A stretch of 64,000 bases of DNA from Pseudomonas asturiensis. Lineage in GTDB: Bacteria; Pseudomonadota; Gammaproteobacteria; Pseudomonadales; Pseudomonadaceae. The notes beneath the pieces were generated by a model. It made no database searches. It was not told where the DNA came from and saw nothing but the letters and a program-made list of their open reading frames with translations. The number at the start of each line of letters is the position of its first letter. The first letter of the stretch is position 1. The stretch covers positions 1 through 64,000 of the forward strand of contig NZ_FRDA01000013.1 of the NCBI RefSeq assembly GCF_900143095.1, in the 5' to 3' direction. Below are positions 7,666 through 15,281 of the stretch, piece after piece. A program made the position numbers and the translations under genes.

Positions 7666-8310
7666 ATGACGACTTTATCTGACCAGCATCCGCAAACACG
7701 CCGTCCCGGGCGTCCACCGAAAGTGGACCGTGACAACCTGGAAACCCGGGAAACGCTGCTGCGTCGTGGTCTTGAGGTGCTGACTGAACAGGGCTTCTCC
7801 GCGACCGGGATCGATTACATCCTCAAGGAAATCGGCGTCCCCAAGGGCTCGTTCTACCACTATTTCCCCAGCAAGGAAGCGTACGGTCGGGCAGTGCTGG
7901 ACCAGTATTGCCACTATTTCGCGCAGCGTCTGGATCGCTGGTTTCTCGATGAAAGCCTCTCACCGCTGGAGCGGCTGGTGGGTTTTGTGCAGAGCGCCAA
8001 GGCGGGCATGGCGCGTCACGATTATCGACGCGGCTGCATGGTCGGCAATCTGGGCCAGGAGATCTGCCTGCTGCCGGATGCGTTCCGGGATGTACTGGAG
8101 CAGACGCTGCTTGACTGGCAGGCCAGACTCACGCTTTGCCTGAAGGCTGCGCAGCAGGCTGGCGAATTGGCCAGGGACGCCGACTGCGCCGAGCTGGCGG
8201 CGTTTTTCTGGATCGGTTGGGAAGGGGCTGTACTGCGCGCGCGGCTGGTGAAAAGCGATACCCCGCTGAACACGTTCATTGCCGGTTTTCTTCGCGGACT
8301 GCCGCAATGA
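7666..8310 (+). CDS. acuR: TetR-family repressor, AcuR/NemR type
   Basis: 214 residues. An N-terminal helix-turn-helix (about 25-75) contains GIDYILKEIGVPKGSFYHYF, the AcuR/NemR-like recognition region. The C-terminal domain is TetR_C-like with several Cys/His residues (RRGCMVGN, DADCAE) that could sense electrophiles. It precedes an acrylyl-CoA-reductase-type gene, as acuR precedes acuI elsewhere. It has no ribosome site: the promoter's start point is predicted at the ATG, so the mRNA may be leaderless. The name is by analogy and the inducer is not proven (acrylate-type electrophiles likely). Confidence 0.85.
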   Translation: MTTLSDQHPQTRRPGRPPKVDRDNLETRETLLRRGLEVLTEQGFSATGIDYILKEIGVPKGSFYHYFPSKEAYGRAVLDQYCHYFAQRLDRWFLDESLSPLERLVGFVQSAKAGMARHDYRRGCMVGNLGQEICLLPDAFRDVLEQTLLDWQARLTLCLKAAQQAGELARDADCAELAAFFWIGWEGAVLRARLVKSDTPLNTFIAGFLRGLPQ

Positions 8311-8326
8311 TTTCTTCGGTCTATTT

Positions 8327-8344
8327 AAAGACGATCGGTCTAAA
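8327..8344 (+). promoter_or_regulatory. Second TetR operator, before acuI
   Basis: AAAGACGATCGGTCTAAAT repeats the operator core in the tetR promoter base for base (AAAGACGATCGGTCTAA). It lies in the 46-base gap between tetR and acuI, just upstream of the GGAG ribosome site. It could block a local promoter or roadblock read-through from tetR. Confidence 0.75.
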
Positions 8345-8356
8345 TTGGAGGCGCCC

Positions 8357-9352
8357 ATGCCTGTAAGCACATTCAACGCCATTGTGATTGATAAGGACGA
8401 GTCGGGTTATCGGGTCAAACTGACGGCGGTCGACGAGGCAGACCTGCCAGCAGGTGACGTCACGGTGCGCGTCTCCCACAGCACGCTCAACTATAAGGAC
8501 GCCCTGGCGCTGACCGGCCAAAGCCCGATTGTCCGAAGCTTCCCCATGGTGCCGGGCATCGATCTGGCAGGCACTGTTGAAGCCAGCCAGTCTTCGGAAT
8601 TCAAGGTGGGTGAAAAGGTACTGCTCAACGGCTGGGGTGTGGGTGAAGGGCACTGGGGCGGGCTTGCGCAACGGGCCCGTCTGAAAAGCGAATGGCTGAT
8701 TCCACTCCCTGATGCTTTTACCGCCGGTCAGGCGATGGCCATTGGCACGGCCGGCTACACGGCGATGCTCAGCGTCATCGCGCTGGAAAAGCACGGGGTC
8801 AAACCCGATGACGGCGAAATACTCGTCACAGGTGCCAACGGTGGGGTAGGCAGCTTCACCATCGCGATTCTGGCCGGGCTTGGTTATCAGGTCGTCGCCT
8901 CAACAGGGCGTGTCGCAGAAAGCGACTACCTGAAACAGCTGGGCGCCGTGCGCATCATCGACAGGGCAACGCTTTCCGGGCCCGGTCGCCCATTGGCGAA
9001 GGAGCAATGGGCCGCTGCCGTGGATTCGGTGGGCAGCCACACGCTGGCCAATGTCTGCGCCGCCATCAAGTACCGTGGCGTCGTTGCTGCGTGTGGCCTT
9101 GCACAGGGCATGGACTTTCCGGGATCCGTCGCGCCTTTCATTCTGCGTGGTGTGACGCTGGCGGGCATCGACAGCGTTACCCGGCCTCGCGCCGATCGCC
9201 TTGAAGCCTGGTCGAGGCTGGCGAACGACCTCGACGTGTCGTTACTGCCACTGATCAGTCGGGAAATCCGGCTGAGCGAAGTCATCGACATTGCGCCACA
9301 GTTGATCGCCGGTCAGGTGCGAGGCCGCGTCGTGGTGGATACCTCCCGATAA
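8357..9352 (+). CDS. acuI: Acrylyl-CoA reductase AcuI/YhdH-type (zinc-independent MDR)
   Basis: 331 residues, the length of AcuI/YhdH. It reduces acryloyl-CoA to propionyl-CoA with NADPH, detoxifying acrylate. The N-terminal GroES-like domain contains the family motif STLNYKDALALTG and PMVPGIDLAGTV. The Rossmann fold has GANGGVGS (about 155-162). The C-terminus GVTLAGIDSVTRPRADR is typical of YhdH. The start at 8357 follows GGAG. It is co-directional with the TetR gene and shares its operator. Its last 40 bases overlap the convergent RES gene. Confidence 0.92.
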   Translation: MPVSTFNAIVIDKDESGYRVKLTAVDEADLPAGDVTVRVSHSTLNYKDALALTGQSPIVRSFPMVPGIDLAGTVEASQSSEFKVGEKVLLNGWGVGEGHWGGLAQRARLKSEWLIPLPDAFTAGQAMAIGTAGYTAMLSVIALEKHGVKPDDGEILVTGANGGVGSFTIAILAGLGYQVVASTGRVAESDYLKQLGAVRIIDRATLSGPGRPLAKEQWAAAVDSVGSHTLANVCAAIKYRGVVAACGLAQGMDFPGSVAPFILRGVTLAGIDSVTRPRADRLEAWSRLANDLDVSLLPLISREIRLSEVIDIAPQLIAGQVRGRVVVDTSR

Positions 9353-9783
9353 GGAAAAGGGCTGATATCGACGATCTCGATCCGGTCTGCCGCCGTGTGT
9401 CGAGGGTTAAGCATGATGATTGCCGATTGTGGCAGGAAGGATGAAGGCACGATCAGGCCCAGGTGCAGGTTATCGCTGAGCCAGCGCGTGCCGAAATCCT
9501 TGCTGGGGGTGTCTGCTGGCCGTGCATTCCAGCCGACGGGCAGTTGTTCGTCCGCAGGCCGGTGGTAAAGCTGCGGTACGTCTGGCAGCCGGACGTGAAC
9601 CAGTTTCATGTCGCTGGGGATTTGCGGGCCTTGCATCAGCGCTTCCAGCGCACAGATAGCAGGCGTGAGACCGAAATAAAGGGCGGGGTGTTGCGGGTGA
9701 TTCCAGCGCGCGCCGAATTGCGCGGCGTATTGGCCTGAGCGATCCAGGGCGACGGCTGCTCGGGAAATTCGCCAGGCATCCAT
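9313..9783 (-). CDS. RES-domain toxin
   Basis: 156 residues, the usual size of RES toxins, some of which degrade NAD+. It opens WRISRAAVALDRSGQYAAQFGARWNHPQHPALYFG, containing the conserved R-x-R/Y/S-type elements (Arg, Tyr-rich WN..G..-ALY). The WLSDNLHLGLIVPSSFLP block (around 115-135) matches the family's conserved Ser region. The start at 9783 is chosen because the ATG overlaps the antitoxin stop (TGATG), the typical coupling in Xre-RES pairs. The C-terminus ends REVSTTTRPRT rather than the usual aromatic tail and overlaps the end of acuI by 40 bases on the other strand, so the tail may have been replaced. Confidence 0.82.
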   Translation of the reverse strand: MDAWRISRAAVALDRSGQYAAQFGARWNHPQHPALYFGLTPAICALEALMQGPQIPSDMKLVHVRLPDVPQLYHRPADEQLPVGWNARPADTPSKDFGTRWLSDNLHLGLIVPSSFLPQSAIIMLNPRHTAADRIEIVDISPFPYREVSTTTRPRT

Positions 9784-10259
9784 CAGGCCGGGGCCCCATA
9801 GCTGAGTGCGGCCAGTACCCGATGAGTCTGTCGCGCCCCGATGTCCGTTTCGCACATTTGAAATGGCATCTGCTGACCCAGCGCAGGGTTGACGGTGCAC
9901 ATCCACACGCTGGCCTGCTCGGGTGTTTCGAGCAGTTGCAGCGCGTGGATGGCTACCATCGCAAGCCGATCCACTCGCTCCGAGGCAACAGGATCGAGAG
10001 GCCGTTGCTGGTGCTGGCGCCTTTCCAGCGTGGACGTGGACATATTGAGCAGAGCTTGCAGATCATCGCCGCCGAGTTTGAAGGCGTCTTTGATGGCTCG
10101 CACCCATTTGGCTGCCAGGCCTGCCTGGATATTGGCCAGTCGCTCGGCCTCGCTGTGCTGGGTGAGCTGATGGGCAAGCAACCAGAAATCGGCTCCGGCT
10201 GTGCCATGAGCGCTGTGAGGTGGATGTTTGTCAGAGGGGACGTGCTTACGGGTGGACAT
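9783..10259 (-). CDS. Antitoxin of the Xre/MbcA/ParS type
   Basis: 158 residues. An N-terminal Xre-like DNA-binding region (about 40-105) contains LGGDDLQALLNMSTSTLERR. The C-terminal toxin-binding domain (DUF2384/MbcA type) contains WMCTVNPALGQQMPFQMCETDIGARQ and the closing LAALSYGAPA; 'NPALGGxxPxxL...G...V...L..I.yG' is the family signature. The start at MSTRKHVPSDK (10259) is preferred to the GTG/TTG-type extension to 10316. It precedes the RES gene with a one-base overlap and should neutralise it and repress the pair's promoter. Confidence 0.85.
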   Translation of the reverse strand: MSTRKHVPSDKHPPHSAHGTAGADFWLLAHQLTQHSEAERLANIQAGLAAKWVRAIKDAFKLGGDDLQALLNMSTSTLERRQHQQRPLDPVASERVDRLAMVAIHALQLLETPEQASVWMCTVNPALGQQMPFQMCETDIGARQTHRVLAALSYGAPA

Positions 10260-10447
10260 TAAAACGAGGGCTCGATGTGCGACGGTAGAAACCGGGCCGG
10301 ACAGGCTATCGGACACGACCGCTCGTTCAACCCCGAAGATGTTACCGAGGTTTGCTCCCGGTCAGCGTGCTAGAGTCAATGCTTTGAAATGACTGGACGG
10401 TGCCGTGCAGAACTGCGGACACCTGCCCTCGAAAGGCCCTGCTCGAC

Positions 10448-11413
10448 ATGTCGCACAATCCCTTCACCGACCCGGCCGCCAGCGTCAGGCCATCTCCATC
10501 GCTTCCGGACGTCAGCAATCCGCTGCAGCTTTATCTCGCCCGGCTCGCGCCGTCCAGTCGCCTGACCATGAAGTACGTCCTGCAGGATGCTGCCGACCGG
10601 CTGGGAATGGTCGATGTCGACATCATCGACATTCCCTGGCACACACTGCAACCGGGCCACGTCACTGCGCTGGTGTCGGCCCTGCGTGAGGATGACTACG
10701 CACCCAACACCACGTCGCTGTACGTCAACGCCATTCGTGGTGTCATGAACGAGGCCTGGCGGCATGATCTGATCAGTCACGATCAACTGCTTAAAATCCG
10801 TTCGATCAAACCGGTCAATGGCTCCCGCCTGGCCAAGGGACGCAATATCCGTCGCACCTTGATCCGTGAACTGATGGACGCCTGCGCCGCCGATCCCAGG
10901 CCGCAAGGACGAAGGGATGCAGCGATCATCGCGATTCTTTACGGCTCGGGGATGCGCAAGTCGGAGTCGGTCAACCTGGACCTGGCTCAGGTCGACTTTT
11001 CCGAACGCAGCCTGCGGGTGATGGGCAAGGGCAATAAACAGCTGGTCAAATACGCGCCCGAATGGGCCTTCAGTGCGTTGAATGACTGGCTGGAACTGCG
11101 CCGCTCCTGCCTGCCGCCGGGGCAGGACGATGACGCGTTTCTGTTCAACCGCATTCGCCGTGGCAGCAACATCACCCGAGAGCGGATCACCAAGCATGCA
11201 ATTTATTTCATTGCCAAGCAGCGCGGGCGACAGGTGGGGGTCAACATCATGCCCCATGACTTTCGGCGTTCGTTCATTACGCGAGTTATCGAAGAATACG
11301 ATCTGTCGATCGCCCAGAAACTCGCCCACCACACGCACATCGCAACCACCGCCAGCTATGACATGCGCAGTGAGAACGAGCGACGCAATGTGGTGGATCG
11401 CTTCGATCTCTAG
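10448..11413 (+). CDS. Tyrosine recombinase (phage-integrase/XerC-D family)
   Basis: 321 residues, Xer-like length. The N-terminal SAM-like core-binding domain (about 25-115) contains YAPNTTSLYVNAIRGVMNEAW. The catalytic domain shows Arg in GSGMRKSES (near 179), Lys in GKGNKQ, the HxxR box PHDFRRSF, His in LAHHTHIATT and nucleophile Tyr in TASYDMR, so all catalytic residues appear present. The start at MSHNPFTDP (10448) is preferred to an upstream GTG. No attachment repeats were found around it. It may be a resident recombinase or the relic of an island carrying the neighbouring toxin-antitoxin pair. Confidence 0.88.
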   Translation: MSHNPFTDPAASVRPSPSLPDVSNPLQLYLARLAPSSRLTMKYVLQDAADRLGMVDVDIIDIPWHTLQPGHVTALVSALREDDYAPNTTSLYVNAIRGVMNEAWRHDLISHDQLLKIRSIKPVNGSRLAKGRNIRRTLIRELMDACAADPRPQGRRDAAIIAILYGSGMRKSESVNLDLAQVDFSERSLRVMGKGNKQLVKYAPEWAFSALNDWLELRRSCLPPGQDDDAFLFNRIRRGSNITRERITKHAIYFIAKQRGRQVGVNIMPHDFRRSFITRVIEEYDLSIAQKLAHHTHIATTASYDMRSENERRNVVDRFDL

Positions 11414-11415
11414 GC

Positions 11416-11452
11416 AAAAAAAAGCCACCTCACTGGGGTGCGAGGTGGCTTA
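11416..11452 (-). terminator. Strong intrinsic terminator (minus strand), shared with integrase end
   Basis: GCCACCTC (11424-11431) pairs with GAGGTGGC (11442-11449). On the minus strand it is followed by eight T; on the plus strand only by TT. It therefore terminates a leftward transcript, the candidate sRNA, and may act weakly for the rightward recombinase gene that ends 3 bases before it. Confidence 0.88.
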
Positions 11453-11569
11453 AAGATCTAACCAAAGGAGTAATGAAGAAGAGCAGGTATTCTTCGGCAC
11501 CGCGATGCGGATTCGCCGTGCCGGGAAACATGTTCACTCATCGGGTGTGACAATAACACCGGTTACTTG
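11416..11569 (-). ncRNA. Candidate small regulatory RNA
   Basis: A leftward transcript of about 150 bases is suggested by a strong terminator with no nearby leftward gene end, a possible -10 (GATAAT at 11576-11581) and two internal hairpins. The first is GGTGT...ACACC near 11543-11562. The second is CGGCAC-G-GCGA...TCGC-G-GTGCCG near 11490-11526. Between the second hairpin and the terminator is a single-stranded pyrimidine-rich stretch with ACTCCTTTGG, an anti-Shine-Dalgarno-like sequence suited to pairing with mRNA leaders. An inverted repeat AGTGA-N6-TCACT preceded by TGTAAG (11594-11613) lies at the -35 position. It could belong to a known Pseudomonas sRNA class (RgsA-like was considered), but I cannot confirm this. 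Confidence 0.5.
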
Positions 11570-11593
11570 AATACAATTATCAGCCGTGTCGAT

Positions 11594-11613
11594 AGTGACT
11601 ATCATCACTTACA
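11594..11613 (-). promoter_or_regulatory. Inverted repeat over the -35 of the candidate sRNA
   Basis: On the minus strand TGTAAGTGATGATAGTCACT. It contains the perfect dyad AGTGA-TGATAG-TCACT, and its TGTAAG half resembles one arm of the GacA site TGTAAG-N6-CTTACA, but the second arm does not match. It is a regulator site by position; the factor is unknown. Confidence 0.4.
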
Positions 11614-11683
11614 GCGTGCCGCGAAGATGGGCAATCCAGACGCGTTATAGTGCCCTTTGTCCGCTCCGGGCGGGCGGTGTTGA

Positions 11684-11956
11684 TCAACTACGCGCGCAGC
11701 TTTCGCTGAGGCGCAGGTACTCGAGATTGTGGCGCACGCCCTGGCTATCGAGGTAGATCATGTGGGCCTGGACCGGCTCGCATTCGTCGGAGGTCGCGCT
11801 CGACAGGCTGATCACCTTGGCAATATCAAGTGTCTGTGAGTAGTTGTACTCAACTGCAGCAGGTGTGCGCTGATCGTGTGCAGCACTGTTACGAGCGTCC
11901 CCGGCAGAGGCAACAAGGCTGAATACAGATAATGCGGCAAACAGTACATAGTTCAT
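11684..11956 (-). CDS. Small exported protein, DUF2790-like
   Basis: 90 residues. A signal peptide MNYVLFAALSVFSLVASA precedes a mature part of about 72 residues. YNYSQTLDIAKVISLSS and the final MIYLDSQGVRHNLEYLRLSESC match the pattern of the Pseudomonas DUF2790 family (a short periplasmic protein with 'Y.Y....DI..V' and a C-terminal 'Y.DS.G..H.L.Y...G..C'). Two Cys (DECEP, ESCARS) could form a disulfide. The start at 11956 is supported by AGGAG 7 bases upstream. The role is unknown; some family members respond to metals or stress. Confidence 0.72.
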   Translation of the reverse strand: MNYVLFAALSVFSLVASAGDARNSAAHDQRTPAAVEYNYSQTLDIAKVISLSSATSDECEPVQAHMIYLDSQGVRHNLEYLRLSESCARS

Positions 11957-12148
11957 GAAGTTCTCCTGACGTTCTTTCATGGCAGCGCCAGCAACTTGGC
12001 GTTGCAGATGCTGCCATTGTAAGCAACTGACCTGAGAGAGCCGAAATGATGGCTATCAATACGCTTAATCATTGAAATGGATAAATGCGTAGCGCGTTTG
12101 CAGTATCTCGCTGCCCGGAAAGCGCGCGTTCAGGCATTCAGAAAATCG

Positions 12149-12181
12149 ATCCGACCCTGACCACGTATCAAGGGATCGGAT
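12149..12181. promoter_or_regulatory. Dyad upstream of the biosynthetic operon
   Basis: An interrupted inverted repeat, ATCC-GA-CCCT ... AGGG-ATC-GGAT, 59 bases before the cupin start. It is the only conspicuous structure in the 283-base region 11957-12239, which otherwise holds no gene. It may be an operator or a leader hairpin for the ten-gene unit. No clear sigma70 promoter was recognised. Confidence 0.35.
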
Positions 12182-12239
12182 AGCCAATTGTTTCCGCAAA
12201 TTTCATGCTTTGCCCCATTCACAGCACACGGGTCTGAGC

Positions 12240-12632
12240 ATGGAAAAGTTCGATATACACCGTAAAACCAACTTCGATGCCCTGGTACATGAGTATGGGC
12301 TCGACGGCAGCCGCCTGTTGCCCTGGCAAGGCTATCCGATGCCGTTCGCGGGGGGCTGGTGCGTGGTACGCCCGGGCACCAGCAGCGAGGCGCATACCCA
12401 GATCGATCAGGAGATCTTCATCGCCATCAAGGGCCGCGCCCGACTGGTAGTGGGCGATAAGGAAATGCCCTTTGAGGTGGGCGATATCGCGGCCATTCCG
12501 AAACACACCAATCATTACGTCATCAATGATTCGGATGAGGACTTTCATTTTTACGTGGTGTGGTGGGACATGAACTACGTGAACGCCTTCGTCGAGCAGC
12601 ACTGTGAAACCACGGGGTGCCTCAATGACTAA
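12240..12632 (+). CDS. Cupin protein, probable N-N bond-forming partner (hydrazine synthetase cupin)
   Basis: 130 residues, a single cupin barrel. Motif 1 (about 45-66) reads G-TSSEA-H-T-Q-IDQ-E-IFIAIK-G: the usual HxH is HxQ, while the Glu ligand is kept. Motif 2 reads GDIAAIPKHTNHYVIN, with His and Asn in place. In characterised hydrazine synthetases (such as Spb40) a cupin is fused to a methionyl-tRNA-synthetase-like domain and forms the N-N bond from an aminoacyl ester of a hydroxylamine. Here the cupin is separate but overlaps the synthetase-like gene by 8 bases, so the pair is translated together. ATG 12240 is used; a TTG ten codons earlier is possible. It is first in the operon. Confidence 0.82.
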   Translation: MEKFDIHRKTNFDALVHEYGLDGSRLLPWQGYPMPFAGGWCVVRPGTSSEAHTQIDQEIFIAIKGRARLVVGDKEMPFEVGDIAAIPKHTNHYVINDSDEDFHFYVVWWDMNYVNAFVEQHCETTGCLND

Positions 12633-14124
12633 GTTCATCGTGACCATCACGCCGCCCACGCCCAATGGCGATCTGCACATTGGTCACATTGCCGGTCCGT
12701 TCCTGGCTGCGGATGTCTTCACTCGGGTGCAGCGTCAGCGCGGGCATGATTGTGTGTTGCTGTCCTATTCGGACGACTATCAGTCGTACATGTTGCGCAA
12801 GGGGCTGGAAACCGGCGTCGATCCTGTGGAGCTCGCCAACCGCAATTCGGACCGCATCGAAGCGTCGCTGGCCGCGATCAACATCCAGCCCGATAACTGG
12901 ATGCGACCCTACGACAACCGCTGGTTCACCGAGGCGGTGGCCGAGGTGTTCAACAAGGTGCGCGATGCAGGGCTCATCGAGTTTCGCGATTCAAGCGAAC
13001 CCTATTGCCCAGACTGCGATGTCTGGGGTTACGAGGCATTTGCGCGAGGCAACTGCAATTATTGCGGGGCCGAGTCTGACGCCAGTCAGTGCGAGAGCTG
13101 CGCACAGGCACCTGACGCGCAATTGATGACCGAACTGCACTGCAAACTCTGTAAACAACCTTCGCAATGGAAAACCGCCCACCGCGCGTTTCTGAAACTG
13201 GCCGTCTGTAAACCGGCATTGCGTGATCGTTTGCTGGATCGCCAGTGGCGCAGCCCGCTCAATACCTGGCTGCGCGAGACCCTGGAGCACATTCACGACT
13301 GGGGCGTCACGCGTCCGCACGATGGAGGCCTGGATCTTCAGCCCGACGGCTCGTGCCGGGTGCACACCTGGTTCATGGGGTTGCCTGGCTACATGGCTGC
13401 GTTTCGCGAGTACGCCGACCGCATCGGTCGTCCTGAGCTGTTTCGTCAGTATTGGCAGTCGGGGCAGGGCACGCTGGTGCATTTTCTCGGCTTCGACTGT
13501 GTGTTCAGTCACGCCGTCGTCTACCCGGCGCAATTGTCGGTGATGGACGATATTCGGGTCCAGCAACGCTTCGTGCCCAACCAGTTTCTCAAGCTGGACG
13601 GCCTCAATCTGTCGACCAGCCGCAATCACGCGATCTGGGTCGCGGATCTGGCACGCGAGGCCTGCGCCGACAGTGCCCGGTTGTATCTGGCGAGCATCGC
13701 GCCCGAGGAAAGCGAAGGCGATTTCCGGCTGCAGCACTTTCTGCACTGGCGCGCAGGCGTATTCGGGGAGTTCTTCCCGGCATTGCTCAAAGCCGGTGGG
13801 CAGCGTGACAGCAGTTGGTGGAGTGGTGTGTGTGGCGCGGACGCAGGTCTTCTGGAAGCGCTCCGCCTGCAATGGAGCAAGGCGTGCGAGCCGAATCAGT
13901 TCTCCATGAAAGGCATGGCTCAGGTGCTGCTGGATGTAATCGCGATCACTCGCACGCGGCTGGCGGAAGGCCGACCGGTGAGCCATCTCGCAGCATTCAT
14001 TGCCGTGATCGGCAAGGCGCTGATCCCCGAGACGTCGGCACGCATCGTTCAGGCCTTCGATCTGCCGGAAGCCAGGGTCAATGCCACGGTTTTGTCGGGA
14101 TCGGCTGCCGAATACTCCATCTGA
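12625..14124 (+). CDS. Methionyl-tRNA-synthetase-like amino-acid-activating enzyme
   Basis: 499 residues, a class I aminoacyl-tRNA synthetase fold of MetG type. The HIGH motif is intact (HIGH, 18-21). Four Cys knuckles lie between about 128 and 178 (CPDC, CNYC, CESC, CKLC), as in zinc-binding MetRS. The KMSKS loop is degenerate (NLSTSR near 328-333), lacking both lysines that stabilise the ATP transition state in true MetRS. There is no C-terminal tRNA-binding extension. This argues against a housekeeping MetRS and for an enzyme that activates an amino acid for transfer to a hydroxylamine, as in hydrazine synthetases. It overlaps the upstream cupin gene by 8 bases. The N-hydroxylase partner is three genes downstream. 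Confidence 0.85.
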   Translation: MTKFIVTITPPTPNGDLHIGHIAGPFLAADVFTRVQRQRGHDCVLLSYSDDYQSYMLRKGLETGVDPVELANRNSDRIEASLAAINIQPDNWMRPYDNRWFTEAVAEVFNKVRDAGLIEFRDSSEPYCPDCDVWGYEAFARGNCNYCGAESDASQCESCAQAPDAQLMTELHCKLCKQPSQWKTAHRAFLKLAVCKPALRDRLLDRQWRSPLNTWLRETLEHIHDWGVTRPHDGGLDLQPDGSCRVHTWFMGLPGYMAAFREYADRIGRPELFRQYWQSGQGTLVHFLGFDCVFSHAVVYPAQLSVMDDIRVQQRFVPNQFLKLDGLNLSTSRNHAIWVADLAREACADSARLYLASIAPEESEGDFRLQHFLHWRAGVFGEFFPALLKAGGQRDSSWWSGVCGADAGLLEALRLQWSKACEPNQFSMKGMAQVLLDVIAITRTRLAEGRPVSHLAAFIAVIGKALIPETSARIVQAFDLPEARVNATVLSGSAAEYSI

Positions 14125-14138
14125 ACGGACTCACCACG

Positions 14139-15281
14139 ATGTTCATCGATTATGAAATAGCGGTCATTGGTGCCGGCATCATCGGCGCCAGTATCGCGGC
14201 CAGACTGTGCAGCGCAGGGACGTCGGTCGCGCTGATCGACAAGGGCGCTGCGGGCAGCCTGGGGGCCAGTGGCTACTCGGGCGGGCTGGTTCGCCTGTAC
14301 GACAGCGATCCGCTGCTGATGGAGCTGGCGGCCTACTCCATCGGCTTGATGGAAGAGGGCGTATTCGCGACGACTTACAGCCAGGCGTTACGGCGCACCG
14401 GGGTGATCTACCGGGCCGCAACCGATCAACTGGACAACCTGTGTCGCGCCATCGAGCTATACGGCAGTGAACAGTACCCGATGCGTCTGCTGAGTCACCG
14501 TGAGCTGGACGGCGGCGGCTATCCGCGTAGTCCAGACGAGAACCGCGTCAATCTGTTCGAGACGCGTGCCTGTGTCGGCAACGTACGTCAGGCGGTTGCA
14601 GCGCTGTGTGGCGTGGTGCGGCAACACGGTCTGCTGCTGGAGCATCGCGAGATCAAGGCCATCGAGGCTCGGTCGCCGGACCTCGTGCACATTGAGCTGG
14701 GCGATGCGACCTTGCGCTGCCGTGCGGTGGTGATCGCCACCGGCGCGTGGTGCCAGCAGCTCGTTCCGCAACTCGGCCTTGAAGCGCGCTCGATTCCGCT
14801 GGCACGGGTCATGACCGACAGCGACTGGAGCATGCCGGTGATCGACGCCGTCACCCAAAGCTACGGCATCCCGCTGACCCGCAACATCGTGCAGACCGGC
14901 TGCGGGCTGCGCGACAGCGGTGTCTGGCCGGAGCATCTCGCGTTGCCTGACGCACGCCATACCGAAGATGCCTGCAAGCGTGTTGCGCAGCTTTCCGATT
15001 CGTGGGCGGCGCAGGTTCGCGTGCTGGACGTCTTGCCGGGTTTTGACAGCTACAGCGCGGATGGCCGGCCGGTAGTGGGGTTTTGCGACGAGCACAGCCC
15101 GATTTATGTGGCTGCCGGCATGTCGGGGCTGGGCTTCAAGTTCGCGCCGGGCATCGCACACATTGCGTTCGACCAGTTGCGTCATCGCTTGTCAGGTTCA
15201 TTGTCGCCATGCCCGGGCTGGTCGGCGCTGGCGCCAGGTCGCGTATTACGAAGCCCCCGTCAGCAAGGGGTTCAGTCATGA
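14139..15281 (+). CDS. FAD-dependent oxidoreductase of the DAO (D-amino-acid-oxidase) family
   Basis: 380 residues. The N-terminal Rossmann FAD site is IAVIGAGIIGASIAARLCSAG (about 5-25). GYSGGLVRLYD follows, as in sarcosine/glycine-oxidase-like enzymes. Near the C-terminus are LPGFDSYSADGRPVVGF and the flavin-binding VAAGMSGLGFKFAPGIA. In known hydrazine pathways a DAO homologue oxidatively cleaves the hydrazine-linked intermediate to release the substituted hydrazine, for example hydrazinoacetate, and this is the inferred role here. The start at MFIDYEIAVIG is set 14 bases after the previous stop; the frame is open further upstream only inside the preceding gene. It overlaps the next gene by 4 bases (ATGA). 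Confidence 0.85.
   Translation: MFIDYEIAVIGAGIIGASIAARLCSAGTSVALIDKGAAGSLGASGYSGGLVRLYDSDPLLMELAAYSIGLMEEGVFATTYSQALRRTGVIYRAATDQLDNLCRAIELYGSEQYPMRLLSHRELDGGGYPRSPDENRVNLFETRACVGNVRQAVAALCGVVRQHGLLLEHREIKAIEARSPDLVHIELGDATLRCRAVVIATGAWCQQLVPQLGLEARSIPLARVMTDSDWSMPVIDAVTQSYGIPLTRNIVQTGCGLRDSGVWPEHLALPDARHTEDACKRVAQLSDSWAAQVRVLDVLPGFDSYSADGRPVVGFCDEHSPIYVAAGMSGLGFKFAPGIAHIAFDQLRHRLSGSLSPCPGWSALAPGRVLRSPRQQGVQS

Noticed and set aside
12625..14124. Housekeeping or resistance methionyl-tRNA synthetase
   Set aside because: KMSKS is degenerate (NLSTSR), the C-terminal tRNA-binding part is short, and the gene overlaps a cupin gene inside a biosynthetic operon.
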